The notes: generated by a model not told the origin, from the sequence alone. Positions 15,015 through 26,100 are shown, counted from the first letter of the stretch. The stretch: 64,000 nt of DNA from Fibrivirga algicola (GCF_011742925.1 NZ_WAEL01000013.1:1-64000), one strand, 5' to 3'. Program-made: numbers and translations.

Positions 15015-15545
15015 CTACTCCTTGTCGAGTTCGGCTAATTTGTTCTTCATCTGCTTGATTTCCTTCTCCTGAGCCGTGATGATCTCGTCTTTCAGCCTGA
15101 TAAGTTCAGGGTCTTTCAAGTCAGCCTCTTTGGCCATCAGGATAGCGGCTGCGTGGTGCGGGATCATGGATTTGACAAACTGCCGATCTGATACAGCCGT
15201 TTGCTGACGGATGGACAGAAAAAAGCCGACAAGGGCCACCGCACTTACAGCGATGATGATGGCGTTGCGCCGTTTATCCATGTACATCGCCGACATCAGC
15301 AGGACTTCAATGATAATCATGGGCATCGTCATCAGGCCGGCCATGTAGAACTGATTGACGTTCGGAATGACGTTGGCAAATCGGTCAACCATCGAATACA
15401 TCAGGACGTACATGGATATAAAGGACAGGACACCCATGATAGCCAGCTTTCCATACGGTTGCCCGTTAGCAGCCCCATGATTGGACATGATGTGACCCGG
15501 TTGAGAATATTGGGCGTGGCCCGTGTGTTGCTTATGCGCTTCCAT
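15015..15545 (-). CDS. Membrane-anchored DUF305 protein, 176 aa
   Basis: His-rich N-terminus (HKQHTGHAQYSQPGH), three hydrophobic segments (about residues 33-52, 66-87 and 93-111), then one DUF305-like unit (FVKSMIPHHAAAILMAKEA) and a charged C-terminal helix (EKEIKQMKNKLAELDKE). Likely anchors a metal-binding helical bundle on the periplasmic face of the inner membrane. It has its own terminators on both sides (14933-14962 and 15577-15608), so it may be a single-gene unit. Confidence 0.85.
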   Translation of the reverse strand: MEAHKQHTGHAQYSQPGHIMSNHGAANGQPYGKLAIMGVLSFISMYVLMYSMVDRFANVIPNVNQFYMAGLMTMPMIIIEVLLMSAMYMDKRRNAIIIAVSAVALVGFFLSIRQQTAVSDRQFVKSMIPHHAAAILMAKEADLKDPELIRLKDEIITAQEKEIKQMKNKLAELDKE

Positions 15546-15576
15546 AATTTGATCCGTTGAGTATCATTAAAACAAA

Positions 15577-15608
15577 TAAGCAGGCCCAGCGTCTGCCGGG
15601 CCTGCTTA
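15577..15608 (-). terminator. Terminator downstream of the HMA protein gene
   Basis: TAAGCAGGCCC (15577-15587) and GGGCCTGCTTA (15598-15608) form an 11-bp perfect stem with a 10-nt loop. On the minus strand it is followed by TTTGTTTT. It ends the copper ATPase and chaperone transcript. Confidence 0.75.
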
Positions 15609-15686
15609 CAAGATTCAGACCGAATGGTTGCAAAACTTTTGGAAATCAGGTCGGACGGCACCGCAACGGTGGACCGCCCCGCGTCG

Positions 15687-15908
15687 TTACGGCCTTGCAA
15701 TCGGTTCGGCCTTATACCCCGCCTTTTCAATGGCCTTCTTTACCACCTCACCGATTCGGTTATCGGTAGTCTGCACGGTCAGAATTTTGTCAGGATTGGC
15801 CGTATCCACATTCCAGCCATCGAGTTGCTCAATGGCATTCAGATAGGGCGTGACTGCGGCAATACACCCACCGCATTTGATGTTAGTTTTGAAATTTAAG
15901 GTTTCCAT
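15687..15908 (-). CDS. copZ: HMA-domain copper chaperone, 73 aa
   Basis: Single heavy-metal-associated domain with the metal motif KCGGC (C12 and C15) in the first loop, as in CopZ/Atx1 proteins that hand Cu+ to P-type ATPases in the cytoplasm. Length is normal for the family. It lies 53 bases downstream of the copper ATPase on the same strand and is probably co-transcribed. The motif CGGC replaces the more common CxxC preceded by Met-Thr. The gene name is by analogy. Confidence 0.85.
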   Translation of the reverse strand: METLNFKTNIKCGGCIAAVTPYLNAIEQLDGWNVDTANPDKILTVQTTDNRIGEVVKKAIEKAGYKAEPIARP

Positions 15909-15961
15909 AATAGTTACTTTTTAGTTGAAAATTAGCTCGATTTATTAACGGGTAGATTAGG

Positions 15962-18241
15962 TCAGAGTTTAGCCGCCCGCAGTCGCAGGCTGTTACTTAC
16001 GACTGACACCGAACTAAGAGCCATCGCGGCCCCGGCAATCATTGGGTTCAGTAGGAAGCCATTAATCGGATATAATAGCCCGGCTGCTATCGGGATGCCA
16101 ATGAGGTTATAAATGAATGCCCAGAACAGATTCTGCCGAATGGCCTGAACCGTTTTCTTCGATAGTTGCAATGCTCTTGGTACGCTATTTAAGTCGGAAG
16201 TGATGAGCGTCATTTTGGCTACGTCCATCGCAATGTCGGAGCCGTGTCCCATGGCAATACTGACATCAGCCTGAGCCAGAGCCTGCGAGTCGTTAATACC
16301 ATCGCCGATCATGGCCACTACCTTGCCCTTTGCCTGAAGTTCTTTCACGAATGCGGCTTTGTCGGCGGGCAGGGCCTCGGCCCGGAAGTCACTCAGGCCA
16401 ACGGCTTTGGCCACGGCTTCGGCGGTTTGGCGGTTGTCGCCGGTCATCATGTACACGGCAATACCTCGTTTTGTGAGCGTATCAATGGCTTCGCGGGAGG
16501 TTTGCTTCACCGGGTCGGCGATGGCCAGCACCGCCAGAACGCGGGTTTGATCGGCGAAATACACAACCGTTTTCGCTTCATTTTGCCAGCCAGTTGCCAA
16601 TTGCTGAACGGCAGGATCAGCCACAATACCACGCTCAGTTAAAAGCCGGTAGTTACCCACGGCATATGTCCTGTTTCCGTAACGACCTGACACGCCCCTA
16701 CCTGTCAAACTCTCGAATCCGTCAAGAGTCATGCCCTTGATACCCTTTACCCGTAGCCGCTCGACTACCGCATCGGCCAGTGGGTGTTCAGACTGGGATT
16801 CCAGCGCGTACAGTATTGACGAGAGGTGAGTTACCTCATCGTCGCCCACCTGCCAGGCAAGATCCGTTACAGTTGGTTTGCCTTCTGTAATGGTTCCGGT
16901 TTTATCCAGCACGACGGCGTTCACCTTATAGCCCAATTCCAGACTCTCGGCATCTTTGATAAGTATATTATTGTCGGCTCCTTTGCCTACGCCGACCATA
17001 ATGGCGGTGGGTGTGGCTAGCCCCAGCGCACAGGGACAGGCAATAACCAGTACTGTTACTGAAGTCAGCAGGGCGTGCGTAAAAGCATTCTCCCCTCCCA
17101 GGAGCATCCAGACCACGAATGTCAATAAGGCAATGCCAATGACTACTGGTACGAAGATACCGGCAATTTTATCCACCAACTTCTGAACGGGTGCTTTGCT
17201 GCCCTGGGCTTCCTGCACCATGCGGATAATTTGCGCCAGTACGGTTTCACCCCCCACTTTTTGTGCCGTAAAACGGAACGCCCCTTTTTGATTGATAGTC
17301 CCGGCAAAGACCGCTTCGCCAACCCGCTTCTCAACTGGCACCGGCTCACCAGAAATCATGCTTTCGTCTACAAACGACGTACCTGATTCGACAACGCCAT
17401 CCACCGGGATTTTCTCGCCCGGACGAACCACGATAAGTTGTCCGACACGTACCTGAGCAATAGGTAAATCGCGTTCACTACCCTCCTCGACAATACGTAC
17501 TGTTTTGGGTTGCAGGCCCATCAGTTTCCTGATCGCCGACGAGGTATTCGATTTGGCCCGTTCTTCAAGCAGTTTGCCCAGCGAGATGAAGGCGATCACG
17601 ACCGCAGCCGCTTCAAAATAAACGTGCGGGTGTTGCCCCCGGTTGTGCCAGAACTGAGGATATAGTGTATTGAAGGCACTAAAGAGAAAGGCGATCCCGG
17701 TTGACAGAGCTACCAGCGTATCCATATTGGCCTTACCGTGGCGGGCCTGCTTTGCGGCATTCACAAAGTAAGACCGGCCCAGCCAGAACACCACCGGAGC
17801 CGACAGAGCCATCATAATCCAGTTGGCGTAAGGTAGCGGTCCGGCGTTCCGGTCCATAAAGAACATCCCCAGCACGACTACCGGAACTGATAGGATACCC
17901 GCCCAAATCGTTCGTTTTTTCAGGGATTCGTAATGCCGCTGCTGTGCTTCCTGTTGTACCGCCTGTGGGTCGTCCACATCAACTACCAGATCGTAGCCAA
18001 TGGATTGCAGAACCTGCTGCATTCCAGCCGGGGTAATCGCTTTGGTATCGTACTCAACTGTAGCCGATTGGTTGGCGTAGTTTACGATAGCTTTAGTGAT
18101 GCCGGGCGTATTACCAAGCATTGACTCGACACTAACGGCGCAGGCCGCGCAGGTCATTTCCAGTACTGGAAACGTTTGGCGGGTTAGCTTAGCCGGAGTT
18201 GCGGATTTTGTATGAGCAGTGATGGACTGAGTTGTCATCAT
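15962..18241 (-). CDS. copA: Cu+-exporting P1B-1 ATPase, 759 aa
   Basis: Inner-membrane ATPase exporting Cu+ (and probably Ag+) to the periplasm. One N-terminal HMA domain carries MTCAAC (about residues 29-34). The transmembrane metal site reads CPCALG, with YN in TM7 and MALSS in TM8, the P1B-1 copper set. The phosphorylation motif DKTGTITEG, the TGES-type actuator loop (SGEPVPVEK) and the GDGINDS hinge are intact. It starts at a double ATG (18241 or 18238). It lies between the HMA-AraC regulator, 81 bases upstream on the same strand, and the small chaperone. Confidence 0.96.
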   Translation of the reverse strand: MMTTQSITAHTKSATPAKLTRQTFPVLEMTCAACAVSVESMLGNTPGITKAIVNYANQSATVEYDTKAITPAGMQQVLQSIGYDLVVDVDDPQAVQQEAQQRHYESLKKRTIWAGILSVPVVVLGMFFMDRNAGPLPYANWIMMALSAPVVFWLGRSYFVNAAKQARHGKANMDTLVALSTGIAFLFSAFNTLYPQFWHNRGQHPHVYFEAAAVVIAFISLGKLLEERAKSNTSSAIRKLMGLQPKTVRIVEEGSERDLPIAQVRVGQLIVVRPGEKIPVDGVVESGTSFVDESMISGEPVPVEKRVGEAVFAGTINQKGAFRFTAQKVGGETVLAQIIRMVQEAQGSKAPVQKLVDKIAGIFVPVVIGIALLTFVVWMLLGGENAFTHALLTSVTVLVIACPCALGLATPTAIMVGVGKGADNNILIKDAESLELGYKVNAVVLDKTGTITEGKPTVTDLAWQVGDDEVTHLSSILYALESQSEHPLADAVVERLRVKGIKGMTLDGFESLTGRGVSGRYGNRTYAVGNYRLLTERGIVADPAVQQLATGWQNEAKTVVYFADQTRVLAVLAIADPVKQTSREAIDTLTKRGIAVYMMTGDNRQTAEAVAKAVGLSDFRAEALPADKAAFVKELQAKGKVVAMIGDGINDSQALAQADVSIAMGHGSDIAMDVAKMTLITSDLNSVPRALQLSKKTVQAIRQNLFWAFIYNLIGIPIAAGLLYPINGFLLNPMIAGAAMALSSVSVVSNSLRLRAAKL

Positions 18242-18322
18242 CGTTTCGTCAATTTGTTTGACAAAGGTCGCCCTGCCTGCCGCCCCCTTCGTTATACAAT
18301 TACCCCGACCACTTGTGAGATT

Positions 18323-18973
18323 TCAAGCTGATTGCTCGGTACTCTGCTGCACGGCTTTTTTCTGCTGACGTACCTGCCGAAAATACGAAGGGGTCAAACC
18401 GGTTTGCTGCCGGAACTGGTTAGAGAGATGTTGCACGCTGCTGTAACCGGTGCGATGGGCAATTTCGGTGAGTGTCTCGTCCGAATACACCAACCATTCT
18501 TTCACCTTGTCGATACGCCGGCCAATGATATACCGTTCCAACGTGATGCCCTCTGTTTTTGTGAACTGTCCACTGATGGTGTCATAATCTATGCCCAGCG
18601 CGTTCTGAATCTGAGCTGACAAGCGGAGTTTGCTTTCACTCAGGTCAGCAGCTTGTGCGAAATAGGCATCGACAAACGTTTTGGCTCGCTGGTGAACACT
18701 CACTTTGGGCTGGTCCTCAAGCAGACTAAATCCCTGCTTCAAGAGAATGGTTTGAATGCGATCAAGGTCATTCGACGTTATCGAATCTCTCAGTGTAACC
18801 TGTCCTAACTGAACGTCAAGGACATCGAAACCAGCCTGGGTCAGTTCGTTCCGAACCACGTCGATGCATCGGGCGCATACCATGCCCCGAATTCGTAGCA
18901 GACCCGACTGGTGTTTTGCGTTACCAGCGTACTGGTCCTCCGGTTGAACCAATTTTGTCCTTGTTGTCTCCAT
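18323..18973 (-). CDS. AraC-family regulator with N-terminal HMA-like domain, 216 aa
   Basis: Residues about 23-85 form an HMA-like domain with the motif GMVCARC (C33 and C36). Residues about 110-205 form an AraC-type helix-turn-helix domain (LTEIAHRTGYSSVQHLSNQF, then TGLTPSYFR). The layout suggests direct cytoplasmic sensing of Cu+ or Ag+ through the CxxC site, with output to copper genes. It is upstream of the Cu+ ATPase and divergent from the CPH-type ATPase. A 21-bp-spaced direct repeat lies in the intergenic region. A related gene occurs at 30925. The metal-sensing role is inferred from the fused domain. Confidence 0.85.
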   Translation of the reverse strand: METTRTKLVQPEDQYAGNAKHQSGLLRIRGMVCARCIDVVRNELTQAGFDVLDVQLGQVTLRDSITSNDLDRIQTILLKQGFSLLEDQPKVSVHQRAKTFVDAYFAQAADLSESKLRLSAQIQNALGIDYDTISGQFTKTEGITLERYIIGRRIDKVKEWLVYSDETLTEIAHRTGYSSVQHLSNQFRQQTGLTPSYFRQVRQQKKAVQQSTEQSA

Positions 18974-19061
18974 CTCTATCAGGCACTACTTCATCGGGTC
19001 GCCGAGTGGTTGAGTACCTATACGATAACAAACAAAGCTATGCGTATGAGCGATGACGGGG

Positions 19062-19093
19062 CTTGCAAAATTCGGGCTTGCCCTTGCAGAATT
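19062..19093. promoter_or_regulatory. Direct repeat, putative AraC-type operator
   Basis: CTTGCAAAATT (19062-19072) and CTTGCAGAATT (19083-19093) match at 10 of 11 positions and start 21 bp apart, two helical turns. AraC-family proteins typically bind tandem sites of this spacing. The repeat lies between the divergent HMA-AraC gene and the CPH-type ATPase gene. Confidence 0.5.
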
Positions 19094-19194
19094 TTTGTAG
19101 TACGCTCCTTTTTAGCATTCAGCGAGTTAAATAGAATAAGACAGCGTGTTTTACGCTATCAGAATGCGCAAGTAGAGCTAACACAATTAGGAAC

Positions 19195-21639
19195 ATGACA
19201 TACCAGTACCGGTATACGATACATGGCTTGACGACCAACGAGCAGGCCGAAGCCATCCGAAACAGGCTGGTTGGTCAGCAGGGCATCATCGATGCCTTGC
19301 TGACAATTGACCCACCCGAAGCCATACTGACGGTTAAACAGTCTCCTTCTGTGGCCGACATACAGCAATTAGTGTCAACGGTTGGGTCATTTCACATAAT
19401 GGAAATCCATGATGAACCGTCCCCCATACATGCCCACCGTCAGGCAAGCAAGTCGCCTGTCGATCAAATGCATAATCATGAGACGCATGGCAACCACGCA
19501 GCGTCTGCTGCCGAATCACCCGCTGAACAGCAAGCCCTGCAACACATCGGCCACGATGGGCACAGTGGCCCCGACAATCCCGAACAGCATCAGGGCGGAA
19601 GCGGAATGGAACATAAGTCGATGAATCACGCCACGATGGATCATTCCAGGATGGGGCAGGGCAAGCCGGGCGGTCATGGTAGCCACGGCGGGCACGATCA
19701 CGGGGCCATGATTGCCGATTTTTTACGGCGGTTTTGGGTATGTCTTGCCCTGTCGGTGCCGGTTGTTATCCTGTCGATGATGTTTCGCGATCTGACGGGT
19801 TACACGCTTGACTTTCCCTACCGAAATGGAGTTGTGCTGGTGCTTGCGTCCATCATTTATGGCTATGGCGGCTGGCCATTCCTGACGGGTATGATAGGCG
19901 AATTGCGAAATCGGCAGTTAGGTATGATGACCCTTGTTGCTGTAGCGATTACAACTGCCTACGTTTACAGCATCGTTGTGCTGGTGGGGTGGTTGAGCGG
20001 GATGGATTTCTTCTTCGAGCTGGCCACCCTGATCGACATTATGCTGCTGGGGCATTATTTCGAGATGAGATCGGTTGCCGGAGCCTCACGTTCGTTAGAA
20101 CTGATCGTACAGATGTTGCCTTCGGATGCCCACAAAGTGAGTGGCGATACCATCAGCGACGTAAACGTTACGTCGCTGACCATTGGCGATGTGGTGCTGG
20201 TTCGGCCCGGCGAACGCATCCCGACGGATGGCGAAGTGGTCGAGGGAAATAGTGCGGTGAACGAAAGCATGTTGACAGGCGAGAGTGTGCCGGTGCAAAA
20301 AGCCCTGCGCGATACGGTCATCGCCGGAGCGGTCAACGGAGAAGGGGCACTCAAAATCAAAGTCACTCATCGGGGAGAAGATAGCTACCTCAATAAAGTG
20401 GTCAAAATGGTCGAAGAGGCCCAGACCGCCAAATCGCAAACCCAGACACTGGCTGACCGGGCAGCAGGCTGGTTGACCATTATCTCCCTGTCAGTGGGGT
20501 TAATAACGCTCGTGACCTGGCTTTGGCTGGGTAAAGACGTTGCCTTTGCCGTCGAGCGGATGGTAACGGTCATGGTGACGGCCTGCCCCCACGCGCTGGG
20601 TGTGGCCATTCCGCTGGTCGTAGCCATCTCAACGGCCATCTCAGCCCAGAAGGGGCTACTCATTCGCAACCGGACTGCCTTTGAGGAAGCCCGAAAAATT
20701 ACCGCAATGGTCTTCGATAAGACAGGTACGTTGACCGAAGGGGAGTTTGGCGTTACCCGCATCAAGATGTTAGCTGAAGGTATAGATGAGGCTACTTTGT
20801 TAGGGATGACAGCCGCTTTAGAACAACAGTCACAACACCCTATTGCTCAGGGCATTGTTCGCGAAGCCCAAAAAAGGAATGTAGCGTTGCCACCAATCAG
20901 CGGCTTTCAATCCATTACGGGTAAGGGCGTTTCAGCCACGGTAAACGGAAAATCGGTTGTGGTCGTCAGTCCTGGCTATCTGAAAGAAAAAGGGATCGAA
21001 CTGCCCGCCGATGCGACTGGCAGTAAAGCCGAAACGGTAGTATTCGTGCTGATAAACGACCTACTGACGGGGTACATTGCCTTAGCTGACCGCATCCGGG
21101 ATGATTCCAAAGAGGCCGTTCGACGCTTACAGGAATCGGGTATCAAGGTTTACATGGCCACTGGCGATAACCAACGAGTAGCCGATGCTGTCGCTACCGA
21201 ATTGGGGTTGGATGGGGTATTTGCCGAGGTGCTGCCCGACCAGAAAGTAACCATCGTAAAGGACTTACAGGCGAAAGGCCAATTTGTAGCTATGACCGGC
21301 GATGGGGTAAATGATGCCCCCGCCTTAGCCCAGGCCAACGTAGGCATCGCTGTAGGATCTGGCACCGACGTAGCCGCCGAAACCGCCGACATCATCCTGG
21401 TCAACAGCAAACCGACCGACATTACTAACCTGGTCGAATTTGGGACGGCAACGTACCGCAAGATGATTCAGAACCTGTTTTGGGCAACGGGTTATAATGT
21501 GATTGCCGTTCCGTTAGCTGCCGGGGTACTCTACCCCAATTTTGTGCTCAGCCCGGCCCTCGGTGCCGTCTTAATGAGTGCGAGTACAGTAATCGTAGCC
21601 CTGAACGCGCAGTTGCTGAAACGGAGTTTACGGGCGTAG
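19195..21639 (+). CDS. copB: CopB-type (CPH) P1B-3 ATPase, 814 aa
   Basis: Copper/silver-type P-type ATPase with the metal motif CPHALG in TM6, plus DKTGTLTEG, TGESVPV and GDGVNDA. The first 70 residues have an HMA-like fold pattern, but the metal loop reads GLTTNEQ with no Cys. A long His/Met-rich linker follows (about residues 70-175; HGSHGGHDHG), likely the metal-collecting part. CPH-type enzymes are linked to Cu2+ or Cu+/Ag+ export. It is divergent from the HMA-AraC gene and starts at ATG 19195. In the window it stands alone on the plus strand. Confidence 0.95.
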   Translation: MTYQYRYTIHGLTTNEQAEAIRNRLVGQQGIIDALLTIDPPEAILTVKQSPSVADIQQLVSTVGSFHIMEIHDEPSPIHAHRQASKSPVDQMHNHETHGNHAASAAESPAEQQALQHIGHDGHSGPDNPEQHQGGSGMEHKSMNHATMDHSRMGQGKPGGHGSHGGHDHGAMIADFLRRFWVCLALSVPVVILSMMFRDLTGYTLDFPYRNGVVLVLASIIYGYGGWPFLTGMIGELRNRQLGMMTLVAVAITTAYVYSIVVLVGWLSGMDFFFELATLIDIMLLGHYFEMRSVAGASRSLELIVQMLPSDAHKVSGDTISDVNVTSLTIGDVVLVRPGERIPTDGEVVEGNSAVNESMLTGESVPVQKALRDTVIAGAVNGEGALKIKVTHRGEDSYLNKVVKMVEEAQTAKSQTQTLADRAAGWLTIISLSVGLITLVTWLWLGKDVAFAVERMVTVMVTACPHALGVAIPLVVAISTAISAQKGLLIRNRTAFEEARKITAMVFDKTGTLTEGEFGVTRIKMLAEGIDEATLLGMTAALEQQSQHPIAQGIVREAQKRNVALPPISGFQSITGKGVSATVNGKSVVVVSPGYLKEKGIELPADATGSKAETVVFVLINDLLTGYIALADRIRDDSKEAVRRLQESGIKVYMATGDNQRVADAVATELGLDGVFAEVLPDQKVTIVKDLQAKGQFVAMTGDGVNDAPALAQANVGIAVGSGTDVAAETADIILVNSKPTDITNLVEFGTATYRKMIQNLFWATGYNVIAVPLAAGVLYPNFVLSPALGAVLMSASTVIVALNAQLLKRSLRA

Positions 21640-21646
21640 CGACTAT

Positions 21647-21862
21647 TTAGTTGTTGTTTGAATAACTTGTTTTCAATAGGTTGCTGTAGGCATCTAACTG
21701 CATACTTAGCCGTTGCCACGCTTCATCTTCGGACAACACGTCAATCTCAAATGAATAGTTCTCATCTTTCAGTACAGCCCGAAGCGTGGTATCGAATGCC
21801 TCGTCTGATGCGTATAATAAGTTGCCCCAAGCTACCATACGATTGGATTTTATGATATTCAA
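21647..21862 (-). CDS. Small acidic hypothetical protein, 71 aa
   Basis: Convergent with the CPH ATPase gene, whose stop is 8 bases away. The sequence looks globular and acidic (SFEIDVLSEDEAWQRL), with an ATG at 21862 and no low complexity. No family was recognised. The size and normal composition argue for a real gene, but there is no independent support. Confidence 0.45.
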   Translation of the reverse strand: MNIIKSNRMVAWGNLLYASDEAFDTTLRAVLKDENYSFEIDVLSEDEAWQRLSMQLDAYSNLLKTSYSNNN

Positions 21863-21939
21863 AGGTAAATGTTGCTGGAAATCAATTTATTGTAAGATTG
21901 CTTATGGCAGATTGTAAAATTCGTATAGACGGTCGAGTA

Positions 21940-23157
21940 TTAATTATCTGAAGACAAAGTGTTGTTAAACACCTTAGCCAAACACCGATCAAGCTCCACT
22001 ATCGACACGTACATATTGGCTTCTAATCCTTCAGCCCACCCTCCCGTTCCTGCCGGGCCGTGAAAGTAAGCGGAATAGCGTAGGCCGAGTTGCTCAGACA
22101 TATTTCGGTAGAAATCGGGGAAATAAGTCGGTGCGAATAACTCGAACAGATGGGTACCCGGTTGGCACCAAAGAATATTGACGAACGAGGCCCCGTGTGG
22201 ACCAATGATGAACTCAGCATTTTGGTAGATAGCCACCTGTTCAGCTACTGAACGCGGCTTGTCTTCGATCACCTCAATGTCATAGCGTCGCAACAGGTCA
22301 AGTAGCTCCGATTCGTTGAGCACCCGCCGACGACCCGCCCGGCTTATGTACACTCGATTGCGTTTCCCGGTCGGTGGGGGTAGCTTAGGTAAGATGTATT
22401 TGCGGAGCGCGTCGATGTCCCCTTTGTTTGGATAAAACCAGTGGCCCGTATTAGCCAATACACAGTATTCAAAACGTACCTGCGTCGTGCGGCTGTCCAC
22501 GATACGGGCCGAATCGATATCTAGTAGGGAAAGATACTCTCGTTCGTAAGCGGTATCGAATAGGGGGTAAGCGAGGATAGCTTCGTTGAACGTGGTTTCG
22601 GGAATAGCTTCTTTTATGCGGCATAATTTTCCCGCCACTAACATCACGAAGTCAAAATAACCGCCCCAAACCACGCCATCCAGGTAATGACTCCAAGGGG
22701 CAATCAGGGTCTTGGTGCTGACTGGCTGGCGTTTTTGTCGGTGAAGGACATTTCGGAAGAAGTCATCGGTGTTGATATCCAGACAAAAAATATACTTCCG
22801 ACTGCGGATGACCCCATACGGGAGTTGTCGAAGTGTTGCATTGAACTGCCCTAAAAGCCATACAGAAACAGGTTCAGTTTCTGACTGAATGGCGGGGAAA
22901 TACACCTTGGCAGGATTGCTCAGGTCAGTGATCTCAGCGAGCGAGAGCGAATTCGCGGGGTACGTAAGGCGCTGATACGGTTCAAGCTGATAGGCTGTTT
23001 TTGGTTTGTCCAAAAACTGAAAGCCTAATTGGCGGTAGTACCAACGGGACCCTTTGCTTATCACCAGCTTAGCCAGTTTAGCAGGTATACGGCGAACGAG
23101 TTTTAAGCGGATCAACCAGGTTGCGTACCGGGCTGTTGGGGCGTAGGTAGCGGTCAT
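21940..23157 (-). CDS. GT61-family (DUF563) glycosyltransferase, 405 aa
   Basis: The C-terminal half carries the DUF563/GT61 pattern: NRVYISRAGRRRVLNE, then IEVIEDKPRSVAEQ, then IIGPHGASFVNILWCQPG. It has no signal peptide or membrane span and is likely cytoplasmic, transferring a sugar onto a surface glycan or glycoprotein. The ATG at 23157 is one base after the stop of the upstream RND pump gene, so it is almost certainly the last gene of that operon. A glycosyltransferase in a copper efflux operon is unusual. The first 45 residues are strongly basic (IRLKLVRRIPAKLAKLV), which may associate it with membranes. Confidence 0.85.
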   Translation of the reverse strand: MTATYAPTARYATWLIRLKLVRRIPAKLAKLVISKGSRWYYRQLGFQFLDKPKTAYQLEPYQRLTYPANSLSLAEITDLSNPAKVYFPAIQSETEPVSVWLLGQFNATLRQLPYGVIRSRKYIFCLDINTDDFFRNVLHRQKRQPVSTKTLIAPWSHYLDGVVWGGYFDFVMLVAGKLCRIKEAIPETTFNEAILAYPLFDTAYEREYLSLLDIDSARIVDSRTTQVRFEYCVLANTGHWFYPNKGDIDALRKYILPKLPPPTGKRNRVYISRAGRRRVLNESELLDLLRRYDIEVIEDKPRSVAEQVAIYQNAEFIIGPHGASFVNILWCQPGTHLFELFAPTYFPDFYRNMSEQLGLRYSAYFHGPAGTGGWAEGLEANMYVSIVELDRCLAKVFNNTLSSDN

Positions 23158-23158
23158 G

Positions 23159-26100
23159 TTAGGTAAGCCTAGTCGGTTCAGCAAACGGAACAGCATCTTT
23201 TGGCGCGTCGTCTAGCCCAAAATGGGCCTGTTTTTGGTTTCTGAAATACGTGGCCAACGCCTGCTTGCCGAACTGATGGAACACCACTGGCGTAACGATG
23301 ATGTCAAGCAGCGTACTCGACAGTAGCCCACCCAGAATAACCGTGGCTACCGGATACAGAATTTCCTTGCCAGCCGCCGATGCATCCAGCGTGAGCGGAA
23401 TCAGGGCCAGCGCGGCTACTAAAGCGGTCATCAGCACGGGAACCAGCCGTTCCAGCGAACCCCGGATAATCATGTGTTCCGAAAACGTTTCGCCCTCCTG
23501 CTCGATGAGGTGGATGTAGTGCGAAATCATCATGATGCCGTTGCGGGAAGCAATGCCCGTCAGGGTGATAAAACCCACCAGCGTGGCCACCGAAAACGTA
23601 CCGCCCGTCAGCATCACCGCCACCACGCTGCCAATGAGGGCCAGGGGTACGTTGAGCATAATTTGCAGAACGATACGCGACGATTTGAAGTGGCTGTAGA
23701 GGACCAGAAAAATGCCCAGAATGGAAAAGATACTGAGCAATCCAATCAGCCGAGTCGCTTCCTGCTGACTCTCGAACTGCCCGCCGTACTGCACAAAATA
23801 ACCGGTTGGTAACTTCACGTCCTGCGCCACTTTCGTTTGTAGCTCCCTGACTGTACTACCCAAATCCCGGCCCTGTACGTTGCACGAAATCACGATTCGG
23901 CGAAGCGTATTCTCGTGCGAAATCGAGTTGATGGCACTGGTATAGGCAATGTCGGCCACCTGTTCCAGCGGAATGGCGTTCCCCTGTGAATCGCTGATCT
24001 CGGCGCGTTTAATTCGCTCAATATCAATCCGTTCGTCGTTTTGAACCCGAAGCAGAATATCGAATGTTTTGGGGCCGTCGAGTACCTGCCCCGTTACTTT
24101 GCCGTTATAGAATACCTCCAGGTTCTCCGCCACGCGGCCCGCCTGAATGCCGTAGCGTTGCAGGGCATCGCGTTTGAGTTTAACCACCAACTGCGGCACC
24201 ATCACCTGCTTTTCAATCTGCACATCGACTACCCCCGGCACCGCGCCGATCACCTGCCGAATCCGGTCGGCGTTGGTGCGTAACTCGTTCAGGTCGTTAC
24301 CGAAGAGTTTGATGGCCACCTGCGCCCGCACCCCCGACAGTAAATGGTCGAGCCGGTGCGAAATAGGCTGGCCGATGTTCACCGTTACGCCTTTCAACTG
24401 ATCCATTTTCTGGCGGATGTCGGCCAAAATAGCCTCGCGTGAACGCTCTGAAGATTTCAGATCGACTTCAATTTCGGAGTTGGCGGGTGGTTCAGCATGT
24501 TCGTCCAGTTCGGCCCGGCCCGTCCGTCGACTCACATACTGCACTTCCGGCACCTGCATCAGCAGCTTTTCGCCTACCACGCCAATCTGGTTCGACTCGG
24601 CCAGGGACGTACCTGCCGGGGAAGAGAAGTTGATGGTAAAGGAACCTTCGTTGAAGGGGGGTAGAAACTCCGTCCCGAAAAACGGCACTAAACTCGCTGC
24701 GGCAAGAATGAGGGCAATGGCCACGCCCATAATAAGCCGAGGCCGCGCTAAGCCCCAGTGCAACAGGCGTGTATCCTTCCGTTTTAGCCAGCGCACCAAT
24801 CCGCTTTCATGCTCCTCGTTATCCTCAGCGGTTAGGGTAACGGCGGTCGGCCGCTGCCGGCGCTTTTTCCAGAATTGCCACGGTGCCGCCGGTCCGCCGG
24901 TGCGGTTCGGACGAATAGGGCGGCTGGGATTGACCAGTAAATAACTGCACAGGGCGGGGGTAACAGTAAGCGACACCAGCAGCGAAGCCACAATACTGGT
25001 GATGTAGGCGATACCAAGCGGAGCGAAAATACGGCCTTCGATACCCTGCATGTAAAACAGGGGAATAAAGACCAGCACCACAATGATCGTGGCATAGACA
25101 ATAGAGTTTCGCACTTCGGCACTGGCCCGATAAATGACTTCGAGGGTTGGGCGTGGCGTGGTTAATTGCCGGTTTTCGCGCAACCGACGGAAGACGTTTT
25201 CCACGTCCACGATGGCATCATCCACCAGCTCACCGATGGCGATGGCCAAACCGCCGAGGGTCAGCGTGTTGATCGAAATATCGAACGCTTTGAAGATGAT
25301 GGCCGAGACGACCAGCGATAATGGGATAGCCGTCAAGGTGATGATCGTGGTGCGGAAATTCAGCAGGAACAGAAATAGCACGATTACCACCAGAATAAAC
25401 CCATCGCGCAACGCATCCTCGACATTCTGAAGCGAGGTCTCGATAAAGTGCCGTTGCTGAAACAGGTTCGGGTTTATTTTGACATCGCCCGGCAGCGTTT
25501 TTTGCAACTCAGCCAGGGCCGCTTCCACCTTTTTGGTGAGGTCAACGGTGCTGGCTCCCGGCTGTTTCTCAACGGTCAGGACCACGGCGGGCTTGCCGTT
25601 CACACTGGCATCGCCCCGCTTAATCGCTCCGCCAAATTTAACCTCGGCAATCTGCGAGAGCAGTACAGGCAGGCCATTCCGGTTGGCTACCACTGTGGCT
25701 GACAAATCACTCAGCGACTGCACCCGACCGACGTTCCGAATCAGCACTTCGGAGCCGTAGCGGTCGAAAAAGCCGCCCGTCGTGTTCTGGTTGGTGCCTT
25801 GCATGGCTGCATCCACGTCGTCAATCGTCAGGCTATATTGCCGGAGTTTAGCCGTGCTGATGAGTACCTGATACTGCCGCCGTTCGCCCCCCATTGGAAT
25901 CACCTGGGCCACGCCCCCAATGCTCATCAGCCGCCGACGAATTGTAAAATCGGCCAAGGTTCGCAGGTCGGCGGGGCTGGTGGTGTCCGCCGTCAGGCCC
26001 ACGAGCATAATCTGGCCCATCACGGAACTGATTGGTCCCATGACGGGCGTGATGCCGGTGGGCAGTTGTACGGTCTGGAGTTTTTCGGCAGTCAGTTGCC

